Shown here one piece after another: positions 50,778-64,000 of a stretch of DNA of 64,000 nt; the stretch's first letter is position 1; each line of letters begins with the position of its first letter. A program made the translations under genes and the position numbers. The stretch comes from Prunella strophiata (lineage: Eukaryota; Chordata; Aves; Passeriformes; Prunellidae), in NCBI GenBank assembly GCA_036583965.1, contig JAZBQD010000028.1, positions 2,728,001 to 2,792,000 of the forward strand. The letters run 5' to 3'. The notes under the pieces were generated by a model that ran no database searches, was not told where the DNA came from, and saw nothing but the letters and a program-made list of their open reading frames with translations.

Positions 50778-53700
50778 TTTCTATTTTAGCCTTTTCCATA
50801 TCATGTTATTTTAAATGTCTCTAGATATGCCACAAACAGGGAGGGCCTTGGTGATTTGTCCATGACCTCACCAGGCATGAATTTACTAAAGAGTCTGTTA
50901 GTTACCTCTTCTCCTTCCCTTCCCTTTGCTTTTGCCTATTATCATTTCTCAGCAGAACCTGTCAGCCAGGACCTGTTGAACATCACAGGTGGATTCAAGT
51001 CTGATCTAATAATTTACATCCATTTTTTTAGGCCTCTGAAGCTTTGGATAGTAACCTCATTCCAACATGTTCTCTCTATTTCATGTGCACCTGTGTGTCA
51101 GGGGTGTAGCACCATCCAGAGATTCGGGACAAATGGAGTTGATGGGAGTGGAGCTGTCTGGAAATGTTCCAGTGATGCCAAGGTCTGCAAACACAGATCT
51201 GTTGAGGCTGAAATATTTGTAATTACATGCATTTTTGCTGAATTGCTGCAGCCTTGCTAGAGAATATAATCTTGCATCTGGCATATGGCTGCCTTGGGAA
51301 CATGATCCCAATGCCTCTTGGAGTCTCAGATCTCAGGCTGACCGACAGTGGCCTGCCCTGCAGCAGGAGATTTGAGAGCTCCACAGAGGAGCAGCCCACC
51401 CAGGCAATGTGTTCTGGAAGGGGCTCCTTGTGTTTGGTGCCCTTTCCAGCTTGGGAGACAGAGATCTTGGAATCCAGATACTCAGCCTCATGTGTGAGTA
51501 CATTCTCAGTCAGACTCCTAAACAAGGAACTGCACACATTTCTATTCCTACAGGGTGTAGGAAAGCCTTCTTTGTGTTTGCTTCTTCAGATTCCACCAGG
51601 ACAGACATTTATATAAAGAGTAATTGTGAGCTGGAATTTTACCACTGAATTTCAGAATTTGTGTTCTGTGAACCATATTAGTGGTAATGTTTGCTTTTGA
51701 ATGAATGAAAGGCTTGTTTAATTTACCAACTCCAATGTGAGTGCATCTATTGTCTCTTACACTGAAGAAGTTGCAGCTGAAAACACGTATCTGATAACAA
51801 TTTGGACTTTTTGCTGTTTGAGATGTAGACCTATAAGGTCTTTCAGTGATACATCTGAGAATTTTGCAATGTGTGGACAACGGCAAACACGGGAAAAAAG
51901 TTAGATTATTTGGTTAGAGCCAATTTGTACATGCCAGTGATGTTCAGCTAATAAATAACTTAGTGCAAATAGATAAAATTATCTACCAAGCAATATATTT
52001 GTGTATTTAGCCCCTCATTGCTGTTTTAGTTGCTTATCTGTCTTGTCCAGAACCACACTTTCTAAACCTATGAAAAACTTGAATTTGTTTCAGAAGAGAA
52101 AAAAAAGTTTTATTACAAGAGAGTTTTATTTCACTCTGGTAGACATCATGAAGGATTTGATATTGCTGGATCAGATAAGTGTGATTCTTAGGTTTTTCTG
52201 ACTAATCTTTTTGAAGCTCAATATTCAGAGAGCTTGGCAGGGGGTATTTAACAAAACTTAAGGTAAGAGAAATATCCTGGTGGCCCTGTCCAAGGTTCTG
52301 TTTCCTAGGCTGGATGGGATTCTAAACCTTCAGACAGATAAATAATGTATATGGCTCCTGGGAGATTCAGATGTTAAACTGATCCTCTTGTGATGATAAA
52401 GCTCATTTAAGTATCCCTCAAAGATTTTAAAACTGTAGGCCTCAGACCTACAGGATAAGGCACATTGATTCACTGGACTTCTGCTAAAGATTCATTCCAA
52501 AACAGGTGTCCTGGAGTGTGTAAACAGGGCAGGATTAAAACAGATCCACCTTATTTTGGTTTCTGGGAAGCTTTTACCAGAGAGTATGGAAAACTGGTGT
52601 TACAGCCAGTATGGATACTGTTCTCAATGGCATAAAATCAGTGGTCTACAGAAATTGAACCTGACTGGTACTTTTGTGGGACTGAACAGACCTAGTTATC
52701 ACCTACCATTATTGGGTTTTTTCCTATTATTGCAGTTGTGAATGGGACTTAAAAATACAGGCAATAATGTCAATGCCACACAGTATATGCCTGAAATTGA
52801 AATGCTCTCCTGTCACCTGGATCTTAACTCTGTTAAAAATCCAGGTAGAAGTATCCTGGCCTCACACATCCCTTTTGGACTCATTTCTTGCAAACAGAAC
52901 TGCTCTATTAGAAGTCCCTTCCACAGAGAACTCTTTGTAGGATTAGGACTGTAAGCAAGCTGTGACAGAAATGCCAGCTGTGACACAGGATTGTGTGTCA
53001 GTGCTGTGGGAAGATGGCAGAAGAGCCTAGTTCCTGTGCAGCACTTCTCATTCATAGATTCTTTGAGTGTCATTTTACAGTAATATCCCAAGGTCACTCA
53101 GCAGAAAAGTGACACAGCTGGAAATGAAGTCCAGGTGTCCTGAGCCCTACTGCTACTACTGCTCCATCCATCCCACCTCCAAAGAAGCAATGTTTGCAAA
53201 GAGCTGTAGGAAATGCCCAATTTGCCTTGTGTTTCCCCTGGCAAAGGAATGTTAGGTCAGCAGTATTTATTTTATTATCTTGATCTCACTCATTTTTACT
53301 TTTTAAAGACCTCTCTCTGTAATGGAGCTTCTTGCAAACTCAAAACATGTTGTTGGTAGAGCTTGGAAAATTTCTTGCAAGTTATGGATGATTGTAAAAT
53401 GGTGATTCCCAAACTTTGCCTGTGGAGCTTGGAAAATGGTAGTGGGAGGAAGTGATCTGGCAGCATGTCAGCTGTGGTCCTACGTGCTGTTCTGATCCCA
53501 CAGATGACTGGATTGGAGAGTAAAGCATGGCTGGTCCTGTCTCTGCCCTGTGTTGGATTTCACCCCTCTGCTCTGAAGGGAATGGGTTTAGAGGTATGAA
53601 CTCGCTGTCTGGATCTGAACAGATTGCTGGACCTAAAAGCCCCACCACCCATTGCTACAAATCTATTAAACATCTCCAGTTAACCACACAGCCTCCTGCT

Positions 53701-53950
53701 TCAGCAGCTGAGCATGTAAATTCCTGTGACCAAATAACTGCACAGTTAACTGCTTTCACATGTGCTCCCAACGTGCCCATCTCGAAAGGTGAAATCCTAG
53801 CCTGGCTTTGCCGCACGGGCAGCTGGACGGTGACCAGGACAGAGCTCTGGGAGGCTGGATGGGGCACCCTGCAGCCTGTGCATGGCACAGGAGCTGGGCA
53901 AAGGCACCTCCGGCTGTCCCTCATCCCTCCTCTCCCCCCACCCTGCAAGA
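50778..53950. other. Non-coding DNA
   Basis: No supported gene or recognised repeat. GC content rises from about 53.5 kb towards the CpG island. Confidence 0.6.
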
Positions 53951-54060
53951 GCTGCTGCGGGAGGCTTTCCCCGGATCTGATCCTGATGGAGCTGGGCAAG
54001 AGGGCTCGTGGTGGCTCCCCTGGCGCGGTGTGTTCTGGAGTGCTCCCCCCACAGCCCCAC

Positions 54061-54480
54061 CACACCTGTGCGAGAGAAAACCGCTTTTATTTTTCCGCTC
54101 CGAGGCTGCGGGCAGGTTTTGTTCCAAGCGGATCACCGCTCCGAGGGGCTCGGCGTTCCGCCCGGCTGCCCGGGCCCGCGGGGGCTGTGAGGGCCCGGCC
54201 GCGCTCCGCACGGAGGGCCGCGTCCCCCGGGCCGGGACCCCGCGGCGCAGGCGGAGCGTGTTTGCCTCGGCCGCCGCCGCCAGCGGGCCCCTGGCCGCCG
54301 GCCAGCTCCTGATGTTTCCTCTCGCCCTTGTTCGCAGAGGCATTCAGGAAAACAATCGGGAGCGATGAGGGCTTTCCCGTTCCGGCGGCGCCGGCCAGCG
54401 CAGCCCGGCCTGCGGACCTGCCACCAGCCGCCTCCGCGCTGGGGCCGGGGGACGGGCGGTGTTCACGGCATTGTTTTGAG
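54061..54480. promoter_or_regulatory. CpG island, probable promoter
   Basis: A manual count gives about 55 CpG in 420 bases with GC around two thirds, so the observed/expected ratio is above 1. Shores extend to about 53.96 kb on the left and more loosely to about 54.86 kb on the right. This is the only strong island in the window and it contrasts sharply with CpG-poor DNA on both sides. Most such islands are promoters. Direction is unclear: TATAAA lies on the + strand at 54506-54511, just right of the island, and AATAAAAG reads on the minus strand near 54083-54092. The long open frames across it on both strands are GC-driven and not recognisable proteins. Confidence 0.8.
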
Positions 54481-54505
54481 ATAAAAAAAGCCCTGGTGCG
54501 ATGGG

Positions 54506-54511
54506 TATAAA
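54506..54511 (+). promoter_or_regulatory. TATA-like element at the right edge of the CpG island
   Basis: TATAAA in the context GGGTATAAAGTC, with a second GCATAAAGC shortly after. If it is used, transcription would start near 54535-54545 on the + strand. CpG-island promoters are usually TATA-less, so this is tentative. Confidence 0.2.
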
Positions 54512-57469
54512 GTCTGTGCATAAAGCAGGCCGCAGGGTGCCCAATATGTCAGCTGTGCCAAGGAAATACTATAGAACACAAACGAAGAAGGACAGAAATG
54601 CTCCAATTACCTGCCGTTTGCATTACCTGGGGCAATAAACGTGAAGACAAGGAAACTTGGCAAGTCCCTCCTTGTACAGATACAACCGCACCAATTGTAA
54701 TGGAGCCAGCCAGGTGCTGGGAATGCCCCTTGACAGCTCTGGGACTGCCTGAGACCTTGCAGGATCCCGATTTCCCTCGCAGGTCTGAGCCTGCGGGCCG
54801 AACCGGGCACAAGCAGGCAGTGCCATGTTCCTGATGCCGGGGCAATTCCGTGTGAGCAGGACACGCTCCAGTTCACCAGCCCTTGCTAAGGGACAGGTGC
54901 CCACCTTGAGTCACCACAGCCCAGAGAAGCTGGGCAGCTGAGAGAGAAGCAGCTGCCAGGGCTGGTATATAATAGTAAAAACGAAGTCAGAAACTTGGAT
55001 GCAGAGTGTTTGGTGGCCTCTTGCTAGTTCCCCACACCACAGCTTGTTCCTGCTCTCCTGCTCTCAGGAAAGAGCTGCTTGTTGGGTGAAGCCTTGTATG
55101 TGCAGATGAAGCACTTTCAATATTGCAGCTTGAGTTCTTAAGTTTTGGGGGTCAGATTTAAAGGTGTTTCCTTGTTCAGGAGGTAGGAATGCTAAAGCTA
55201 ACCAATCTTTAAGTGGTGTCTCTCATCAGAAGCCTGTACACAAACAATCATTGTTACTAGAATAGGCTTTTTCTTTTCAAGTAATGATCCCTTGACATCT
55301 AACTACAGGAACCTGTTTTGGAAGAGCTATAGCCTTAAGGGCAGGTGCACTGGTTATACAGGAGCACATCCATTTTTCCACTGTAGATGTGAAAGCCTTT
55401 GACATATTACAGCCTAAACAAATTTTTATTTTAATGACATTTGAGAAGCACCTGAATTGTTTTTAAATGGGTTTCTTTCTAAAATAGTCTCAAGAGCACA
55501 AGCTGCAATTTTCAGCTGCACTCTTCTTCTTCCACATCAGAAGGAAGTTGCAGGTAGAAGCTACTTTGAGCTGAAAAATTTCACAGTTCTTGTTGCTGTT
55601 CAGCTGGAGAGGGATGCACTGCACGTTTCTCTTTAGGGATGAACAGTTGTATCTCACATCCAGCAATACCAACAGGGAGTTTTAAAAAGCAGTCTACCCT
55701 GAGTGTCATGCCTTCTCATGCTTGAAGAAACACTAGGAACTCTGTCTCAGTTCCAGTGAGTTTGTAACATTCCTTTATCCCTGTGAAGACTTACATTTTT
55801 CTGGAAATTGTGGCAACCCATGAAATGGACTTCATTTTGGAATTATAAACTCTGAATTCAAATTTTATCACTTTGTGGAGCTTAACAGAGCACTAGGTTT
55901 GTGATTTTATTCACAAAGCTATGGATCATTGCAAATTGCTTCCTACTATTTGACAGCTTCCTTTTTAGAAATTTCAACACTCCAGCTATCTGCCTTCAGC
56001 AGTGTATGATTCTAATCACTGATATGATTTCATAATCCTTTAATTCAGCAAACATTCCAGATTATCAAAATATGCGATTTGTATTTTGGGAGAGCACAGT
56101 GCAGAAAAAATTTCCTGTTGTCAGGCTTTGGGCTTTGTAGCTGAAATGTACATATTGTTAACCAGGGGTAATTTCTTAGATGTAGTTTATAAATACGTGT
56201 AACTATTTTGGGTTGTAGAGATGACATTCCCTTCAATGAATGTAAGACATAAAGCTGCAGAGTTTAAAGCCAAATTCAGCAGGAAGAAAGAAAATTACTT
56301 CCATATATCTTCTGTATGTCATTAAATGGAAAATGAGATAATTCTCCCATACATCTGAAAACTAAATAAAAAGGTCTATTCTCCTCAGTTTCTGTGGATA
56401 ACTTCAGCTAATTTTTGTGGCAGTTATACACACTGATGGCAGAAAAGATGCCTCAAGTAGGATGATACGGTATACATATATTACTAAATAAAATACTCAT
56501 TTTACTTAGGATAATCCCTCTTTGTTCCAGATATATGTAGGCATTCTTCTTAAAGCAAGTGTTTCAGTTGTCAGGATGACTTGATACATTTGTTCTTTGA
56601 TGTCAAATTCAGTTGCATCACTGTGGAATGGTTGCTACAGAAACCCCAGCCCAGTTTTTAAATGTATTGAGTTCACTCCTTGTTACTTAGAAAAGCTGGA
56701 TTTGATTTCTTTCCTGTAAAAAAGTTCATAATAAAATGGGTGAAAACTCTAAAACTGAAGCAATAAGTGTGGAAAAAGTACCCAGATAGTGAGATCGGGA
56801 GACAATAAGGAAAAAAAAAAGCAATTTAGAGCCTCACAAACAAAATCTGTCTCTTGATAAAATGCTGCCTGTTGTAATTGAAACCAGAGTTAAATTAGAT
56901 CAATACCAAAATATTAAAGTGTGCCAAACCTGATTTCTGTAGGCTTTGCTATAATTGGATTCTGATGCAAGAGATAGCTTAAGTAGGCAAAGTCTGTTGA
57001 CTCAAGACCATGATTATCCATAGAAAAAGAGCTTCCTACTAAGGTACATTTATTTGGTGTTTCTTGAAGAATTAATATGTTTCTATCCCACCCTTCCATG
57101 CTGATGCATTTGAAGTCTGGATCTTGCCTACAGTAAATCTCTGTCTTGCTTAACAAGAAACTATTTCACTGTATAAGCGAGGCATATTGACAACAGATTT
57201 AACCCAGACAACTCAGCTTTATTCAATCAGAAGAATGCTGGCCTGGTTTCAGGTTTCTGGGATACAGGCACAAATGGACATGCCCCAAGTAGAATCCATT
57301 TGTTTTCCCATGAATGCACCTAGTAGGAGGTCAAATAAAAATAAATATTTTGGCTCTTCAGAGCAAGATAGATTTCTGGAGTATTTGTGATTCAGACTGG
57401 AAATGTGATTATAACAGGCAGAGGTAGCATCTGAAATATGTTCTGTTGAGAGTAAAAAAAGCATTGTTT

Positions 57470-57470
<1 letters not shown>
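54512..57470. other. Non-coding DNA downstream of the CpG island
   Basis: The first about 350 bases remain CpG-containing shore. Two minus-strand AG|GTAAT sequences (near 54609 and 54626) look like splice donors, but no coding exon can be assigned to them. Beyond 55 kb the sequence is AT-rich with no supported gene. Confidence 0.5.

Positions 57471-57496
<26 letters not shown>
57471..57496. repeat. (CT)13 microsatellite
   Basis: Thirteen perfect CT units followed by TGTTTCTCTG. It is a likely polymorphic dinucleotide repeat. Confidence 0.95.
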
Positions 57497-57500
<4 letters not shown>

Positions 57501-60500
57501 CTCTGTTTTAAGCTGTGGTTATGCCTTGTCTTCACTAATCAGGTTTATGAGAATAACAACATATATCTTTATGTTGCTCAGCTCTTTATAGAAACTCAGG
57601 AGTTAAGGAAAAAATAGCCATTTTTGTAGTCTTTTAGGATTTTTTTTTTTTTTAATGTCGGTATAACTTAAGCAAAGGAGTAGTTTATTGACTTCCCCTG
57701 TGATAGTAAGAATAAATCAATTTAGATCAGTATACTAGGGGCCTCAGATTCTCTGTGGAGTTCCACCAAACAATGGAATAAATTGTGCAAGGGCAATTTG
57801 TCCCTAATGTTTTTGGCTATTTGATTTTGTTGAGGTTTTGCCGGTATTATTTAGATATTCACTGTAATTTATACTGCCGTGTAAAAAACCCTGCATATTT
57901 GCCTGCAGGGGAGTGAGTACTCTCTGAAACAGTCCTTTGAACATAATAAAAGTGAAATCCCCAGGTAATAAAAAAAATCCCTGGCTTTTATGAATAATGC
58001 ATTTGTGGAGAAGGGAGGAGAGAAAGTGCTTTTTAGATTTATTCCCCCTCTCTGCTCCCCACTCAACCTGTTGGCAGAAATAAAGTCTAGGCTGGGAGTG
58101 GGTTCCTACATTGTGAATGTGCTTTCAGGCACTTTTTAAAGTCCTGGCCTAAATGCTGCAACACAAACAGACACTAAATACTGGTAATTCTGATTTATTT
58201 GTTTGTTTGTTTTTAAAGTCTGTGGGTGTCTTCCCCTGTGTATTGACCATCTGGTTGTGGGTTAGGCTGTTTGGGATATGCCTGGCATGCTGAAAAGCAA
58301 CACAAAATTGCAAAGTGATTGGAAGCCCATTGAGGATGGTTTGTTTGGGGTCCTCAGTGAGCTTTGACAGAGAGCAGGTGTTGTGATGATAAATTCAGAA
58401 TGGGGTTGAGGATTTTTCTCTTCAGCTGGTAAGTGTGTGGGAAATGCTGGAGGCACGCTGTAAAAATAAATTATTCTTATTCAGGAGATACTGAAATGGA
58501 AACACTTTTGTGTCACAATCCCAGTGGGAAAGCTGTTGGAGGATTTGAATGGATTTCACCCCATAGGAATGGTTTGGGTTCAGCACAGGAGGGTCCAAAC
58601 TCAGAGCTGAATTATGGCTGTTGAGCCTAAACGAGACTTAAAACCAGTTTTAGTAGGGTTCCCATGAACAAGTGTACCAGCCATGAATATTGCCACAATA
58701 CCTATTGCTGTATCTTTGGTTTTTGAAATCAAGCTGGCAGTTTCCAAAGAGGAAATATTGGAGGAAATTTTCATAAGGTGTGAGGAGTATACACCAGGCA
58801 GTAGAGAATCAGTTCTCTCTGGTTTCTGAGAGTTTCAGTGGATGTGATACTCTTACAGCCTGTTAAACTTTGAATAATCTTTTCAGGAATAAAATATATT
58901 TTCTGTGACTGCGATTGTGCCAAATCATTTTTACTTGCCAAAAAGCTGCTTTGGAAGGACTTGAGGAAACCACAGCTGGGAATTGTGTCACAGATATAAA
59001 ATGAGATTTATTTACTCTTCTACATCCAACACTGAAATAATAAGGAAGTCAGGAACAGATGAAAGAAACACTTGCTTTTTAGAGATTTTTTTTTTTTAAT
59101 TTGGTTTGCTTTTTATAGAGTTTCTGTAGCAAATCTGCATTTTCAACAGGGACTTAATGCTCTAATGCTCTTCTCACTGAGGTCATTGGCCAAATGAATA
59201 CCAGGAATGAGTCTGTTTTGGGGGTAGGGAGTAGAGTGCATGTGCTTCATGCCTCAGCAGCATCTTGAGGATTTCAAAGCACCACGCTCAGTGTGCAGAG
59301 CCTGTTCCCAGGCCCATGTTCACTGGTGCTCTTCTCTGCATGCTTGCTTTGCCTGTGGACCCTGCTCATCTTACTGCTCAACATCAGAATTCAGGTGGTG
59401 CCCAGGGACTGACTTATACTTCCACAAATAAAGCATTTTATCACTATGATTTTTAAATGCTATAAAATGCCTCTGCATTTTGTGGGTTGCAAGGATCTTT
59501 GTTTGTACTAGGAACATTTGTGAACTGCTTCTATTTCAACATTTTTTCTTGGACAGTGTGTGGGAACTGTTGCCATATAGAAAACTTGCAGGTTTTGCCT
59601 GGACATATATATACAAATATAGACTAACCCCTGCAGATCTGTCTCCATGAATCCTAATTTTTTCAGTGTAAATTAAAAAGAAAGAGACCTGCCAATAGTA
59701 ATTCTTCTGAAGTCTACTTTTTGGTGTTACTTGTATTTGCATAACTGACCAAGTTACAGAATGAGGGGTAAATGTTATGCTGTCTTCTGATTTTCCTTAT
59801 CTAATCTGCTGAGAGATGAATTAGCAAGAAATCTGTCTTCTACCCTGGTGCAGACAGGAACTTGCATGTATCAGAGATGATAAGGACTATTGTAATAATG
59901 GGAATCTGAAAATACAATACAGCTGAGTACATGTGTGTATGAACAACTTCGTTGTATTTGAGCTTCTAAAAGTATTAGGCCAGTAAATTTTGTGTTCTGT
60001 TGATATGAATTATTTATTAAAATGCTCTTGCTTTGCATCAAATGAAACATGTTAGCATGCAATGATTTTTTTTTCCCTCAAATGAATGCCCATTAAAAAC
60101 CAGCACTTAATTGTTTTTGAGTAACTGTTTTAATCATTGAACAGGTATCTACTTTATAAGCAGCAACTGGCAGGGGAGTAAAGAATGAGGCAGAGCAGAG
60201 ACAAGCAGAAACTGCTAATTGTTGCAGGTTCCACACCACTGGCAGAGGAGTAGAGAGAGCAGTTTTCTACCAGAATGTAGAGGGAACAGTAGCATGGTAA
60301 AGAAGCTGGGATTTGAGGAAAAGTATTTTAAACACTGAAAACATTTTCAGGACTCCTTAAGAAGCAGTAGAATTCTTGAAGCATATAGCATGGAGTCCTT
60401 AGTAGGGTCAAGCCCTTAGCATTGTATAGTTTGAAATACTGAGATTTGGATTTGAAGAACATACTTCTTACCAAACAGGCCTGTTCGTATTCTACAGGTA

Positions 60501-63500
60501 TTAAAAACACCTGAACTTGACAAATTTGAGAGAAAGGAACCAAAATTAAGCAGAGGAAGATTGGCATGATTGAAATGAAATTATCTAGTTCACCTTGTAT
60601 CTTTACAACCCATTCAGATGTTTATGGTAGGATTTGTGTAAGCAAATGTATAAACCCTGAGGCAAAACGTGCTCTAAGTGCTGTGTAAGATGCACTTGCC
60701 ACCATTTCAGTTAAGTTCCATCTGCTTCTGCTTGGGGTGACTTTGTACTGTTTTATGGACAGCTATTCCAAAAGTTCTGAATGAGCTTTTTGGGGATGTA
60801 GGTGGTGTTATCAACATTTTAATTGAACTTTTTTAAGAAACAAAGCCATATTTCACTGACAGGAGAGCACTTTTTTCACATTACTGTGCCGCAGGCTCCC
60901 ATGTTTTCAAGGCTCAGCTGTCCAGTCCATCTTCCTGGAATGGGTGCATCTTTACACCAGTTCAGCTGATCCTCTCACATGGGAAAGGTGTGTATGTAAC
61001 CTCAACTTTAGAAAAGCAAATAAATCTGTGGTTTTAATGCATACTGCATGCACAGCACCTTTAGGCACTGCAGGATATTATGGCTATATTATTATGGCAA
61101 CCCTGAGTCCTAAGCAGGGCCATCCTCATTCTGGGTTTTGGTACAATGTCTAGAATCAAGAGCTTTGTATTTCATTGAGCCTTCAGCATCAGTTCAAGAA
61201 AATAATGATGATTTGTAGTTTAATATTCAGGCATGACTTTCAAGACTGCCAGCTGCTGCTTATTGAATAACTGTGGTAGGTGGTTGATACATGCTCTATT
61301 TGGGCAGCAGGAGAAGGTTAAATACTCCCTTCCCTGCCACCTCTGAGAAGGCTCGAGTATAGAAAGATTCCTTGGGAAAATCTGCAGTGGCAGTAGGGAA
61401 TTACAAACCTTGAGAAAAATGAAGTCATGCTGGGGAATACTTGTGCTGCCATCATCTGTGGTTCCCTGGCACGCCTGGTGCAGGTCATCACCCTGGCCAG
61501 CCCTCCTCATCCCTGCCCCCACCTGCCAGGGCTCTGCTGGCCATGCTGGGGAGGAGACCCTGATCCCAGCAAGGGGCTGGGATGCCCTGAGCTCTCTGGC
61601 ACAGGAGTGTGTGTGTGTGGAATGTGGTGGGAAAGTGGGGATGGAGGGTGCTCATCTCAGTATTCCCTCTCCCTTGTGTACAGGAGTGTAGAGCCTGTTA
61701 ATTCTTACACCTGATAAAACTCTGCAGGGATGAGATCAGCTGATTGTAGTTGCAAACATGTGGAATTTACAGTAAGTACTGAGCTTACTTAACCAAGCAG
61801 GAAACAACTGGCTCATAAGGGTGCACAGTACACTGGTTATAGGAGAGCTGGAAAATCCTGGTTGTGGAAAACATGCATAATTCTAAATAAATAGTGAGAC
61901 TGGTGAATTCCTGTGCTCCTGCAGAACCTAGGCTCTATAGAAAATTTGAAACTGAGGTTTCCCATTTACTTCTGCATCTGATTGACCTATCTGATCTTGC
62001 TTTCTCTCCTCCCATTGTGCAGCTGTTAATGTGGCTCCCAGCTCCCAAAAGAGTGCACAAAGGGCACTTCTTTTTCTGTACACTCAGCTTTCTGGACACG
62101 TGCTTTACAACATGAACACCTGTGTATGTTGGGGTGCTGTCTTCCCTCTCCTGCAAGCACAGATGTCATGCTCAGAAAGTGCACTTGCTGACTTAGTGCT
62201 GCAGAACAGCATGGAGCCAAATGAAGGCAGCTTTTGAGAAGCTTGATGCAAGAGTATCTCCCTGCAGCTCTGACGTGCCTTGGAAAGTGGATGGAGTTGT
62301 TCACTGTATTGCTGAGGGCCCATTGTGCCCAACTTGATGAAATCACTGCAGTTTTTTGCTGGTCTTACCAGACTGGATGTCTTTCTTGCTCCGATCCCTC
62401 ACTTTGGTCTCTCTGTAATTGAGGGGAGACAGCCAAGGTCCAGTGTGTGATATCATGTGAGTGCCCATTGCAGCTACTGTTCATGCCAACATTGTGCCCA
62501 CCCATCAGAATTCTGTGAAACAGATAACACAAAACTGCTCCCACATTTCCAGAACATGTGGAAGTGCAAAGTATGGCCCTGCTCTTCAGAGGATGTCTCT
62601 TGTCTCCATGTTAGAAATAGGAGGTGTTTATTTTTCAGACCTCTGCTTTTCTGGCAAAGTTGGTTAAAATTGGCCAATAGCTTGAGAAATTACTGGAGGA
62701 GAGGGAATTTATAATCAGACACAGACAAGCTGGCTTTATGTGACTGTGTGAGCTTCATTTTTTAGGAAACCATGGTAAAATATGTGGATAAAGTTGCAGT
62801 AATATTAAGGTTAGAGTTCATGCTGGCCTGTATTTCTCTCTCAATTTTTCTAGCATGACGGTGTTAGTCAGCCTGAGCTTTTGGACACTTTTTATTCCAT
62901 AAGCTGAAAGTTTTTGAACTTAGATTCTCTATCTTCCCTCATTTTTCCTTGCTGAGTTTAATCATTAGGTGGGAAAGTGACCTCTTTAAAAATAGAGGAG
63001 CCAGTGTAGAAATGTTGCTGGCTAGATTTATTTGTTGTCTTTTGTAAAAAACTCAATGTTGGCAGAACATTTTGATTCATTATGGTCCTAAACCAGTATT
63101 AAAGCCTTCTGGCTAGATAGATTCCCTTGTGGCCTGCCAGGAGTCCCAATCACCATGATGATCTTACTTGAGAAAGAAAACATGCTCTACATCTGGGAGC
63201 AGGGCTGTGTCCTGTTAAGCATGGTCAGGGAGAGTGTTAACTGTGTTCTCTCAATCTTATTTCACTTAAAGCCAGTCTGTTGAATTATAAGGTGGCTATA
63301 AGATCTATAAAGACTTAAGCATAAGAGAGAGACATGGAAGTATTTCAAGGTGGAGCATTGGCTGAGACTGATGGATTTTCTTTGCAAGGCTGGAAAAGGC
63401 AGAACTGCCCACATAGGAATCAGCTCCCAGCTTTTTGCTTACCACAGCATATCCGATAAGTACAGAAGGGATGAATGGAGAGGTACCTATCTGGTCATGA

Positions 63501-64000
63501 TTTTCTCATCAGGTTCAGGGTGTGTGGGAAAAGGCAGTCCTGTTGTGTGAAGTGTAACCTTTAGCAGCCTATTGAATAAGGGGATGATAGCAGATGTGGC
63601 AGGAGACATTCAGGCTTATTTGCTCCTACAAATGAAACAGCTCTAGCAGGGAAAAAAAAAAAAACACCCTTAAGAGAATTAGCTAAAACAAATGTGTCAG
63701 ACAAAATTGTGCTTTGAATGCATTATGAGCGCTTACTCTCTTGCAGTGAGAAAAGACAGTCAGGTGTTGATAGCATGTAGGAGGCAAGAGCTGTTATTAG
63801 TGAGTGGGAAGAAACACATTGAGTGTGGTGTGGGAGTAGGGCAGATGGGAATGAATCTAGAGGCTCTTTTGGAATCACTCATTCTGAATCATCTTACTCT
63901 CAAAGCCTCCAGTGCAGAGCACCGTCATCCTCCAAGGTCCCACGGCACCAGTGCTGAGTGTGGAATTGAGAGTGATGTTGAGTCAGCTCTGTGTGCAGTT
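57497..64000. other. Non-coding DNA to the right edge
   Basis: AT-rich with no supported gene. It includes (TTTG)n at about 58200-58213 and a GC-rich CpG-poor block at about 61440-61680. A + strand frame is open from 63683 to the edge, but its length is within chance expectation. The stretch 57840-58140 holds several POU-like TGCATATTTGC/AATGCAT motifs and is a possible conserved element. Confidence 0.5.

Noticed and set aside
53527..54521. Long frames across the CpG island (261, 186, 144 and 140 codons on both strands)
   Set aside because: Several overlapping frames are open at once because of GC content. The products are Arg/Pro/Ala/Gly-rich and match nothing known to me.
63683..64000. 106-codon + frame open to the right edge, preceded by a fair acceptor near 63746
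   Set aside because: Runs of this length are expected by chance in 64 kb of six frames, the composition is not distinctive, and other registers are equally plausible. A search with sequence beyond the edge could revive it.
1..64000. CRISPR array, tRNA, rRNA, provirus or known microRNA
   Set aside because: No spaced direct repeats, tRNA-like A/B boxes, LTR pairs, retroviral motifs or microRNA sequences I know were seen by eye. A covariance-model scan was not possible.

Overview
This window looks like nuclear DNA of a vertebrate, most likely a bird. Three things suggest this. Most of the sequence is AT-leaning and CpG-poor, with no dense coding. Interspersed repeats are very sparse, and the only ones I recognise are eroded CR1 LINE pieces; there is no Alu, L1 or recognisable LTR element. 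Short GC-rich, CA/TG-rich blocks sit in an AT-rich background. Bird rather than another reptile is an inference from the low repeat load. I recognise no named gene, and most of the listed open frames are chance frames in non-coding DNA.

Layout. Bases 1-123 hold the best coding candidate, an in-frame C-terminal stretch of about 40 codons ending in TGA, probably the last coding exon of a + strand gene that enters from the left. It is followed by non-coding sequence containing a CpG-rich, only moderately GC-rich segment (about 1.50-2.05 kb) with SOX and POU motifs. At 6.3-7.37 kb a good splice acceptor is followed by an AT-rich, UTR-like stretch that ends at a good poly(A) site. At 11.4-11.9 kb two phase-compatible candidate exons have consensus splice sites, and the second is unusually CpG-rich. 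From 11.9 to 53.9 kb I see mainly intergenic or intronic DNA. It contains a 100-bp (CCCTTT)n array, two CR1 fragments (22.69-22.84 and 22.99-23.43 kb), several small patches that have kept their CpGs, a dense homeodomain-type TAAT cluster (44.66-44.77 kb), a consensus MEF2 site (26.44 kb), and two low-confidence coding candidates (45.6 kb +, 50.5 kb -).

The clearest regulatory feature is a genuine CpG island at about 54.06-54.48 kb, the likely promoter of an unidentified transcript. The last 9.5 kb is again AT-rich and non-coding, with a (CT)13 microsatellite.

How the parts work together is inference. The left-edge exon probably ends one gene, the 54-kb island probably starts another, and the DNA between holds candidate regulatory elements. 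I found no CRISPR array, tRNA, rRNA, known microRNA or provirus, and nothing here amounts to a new multi-gene system.
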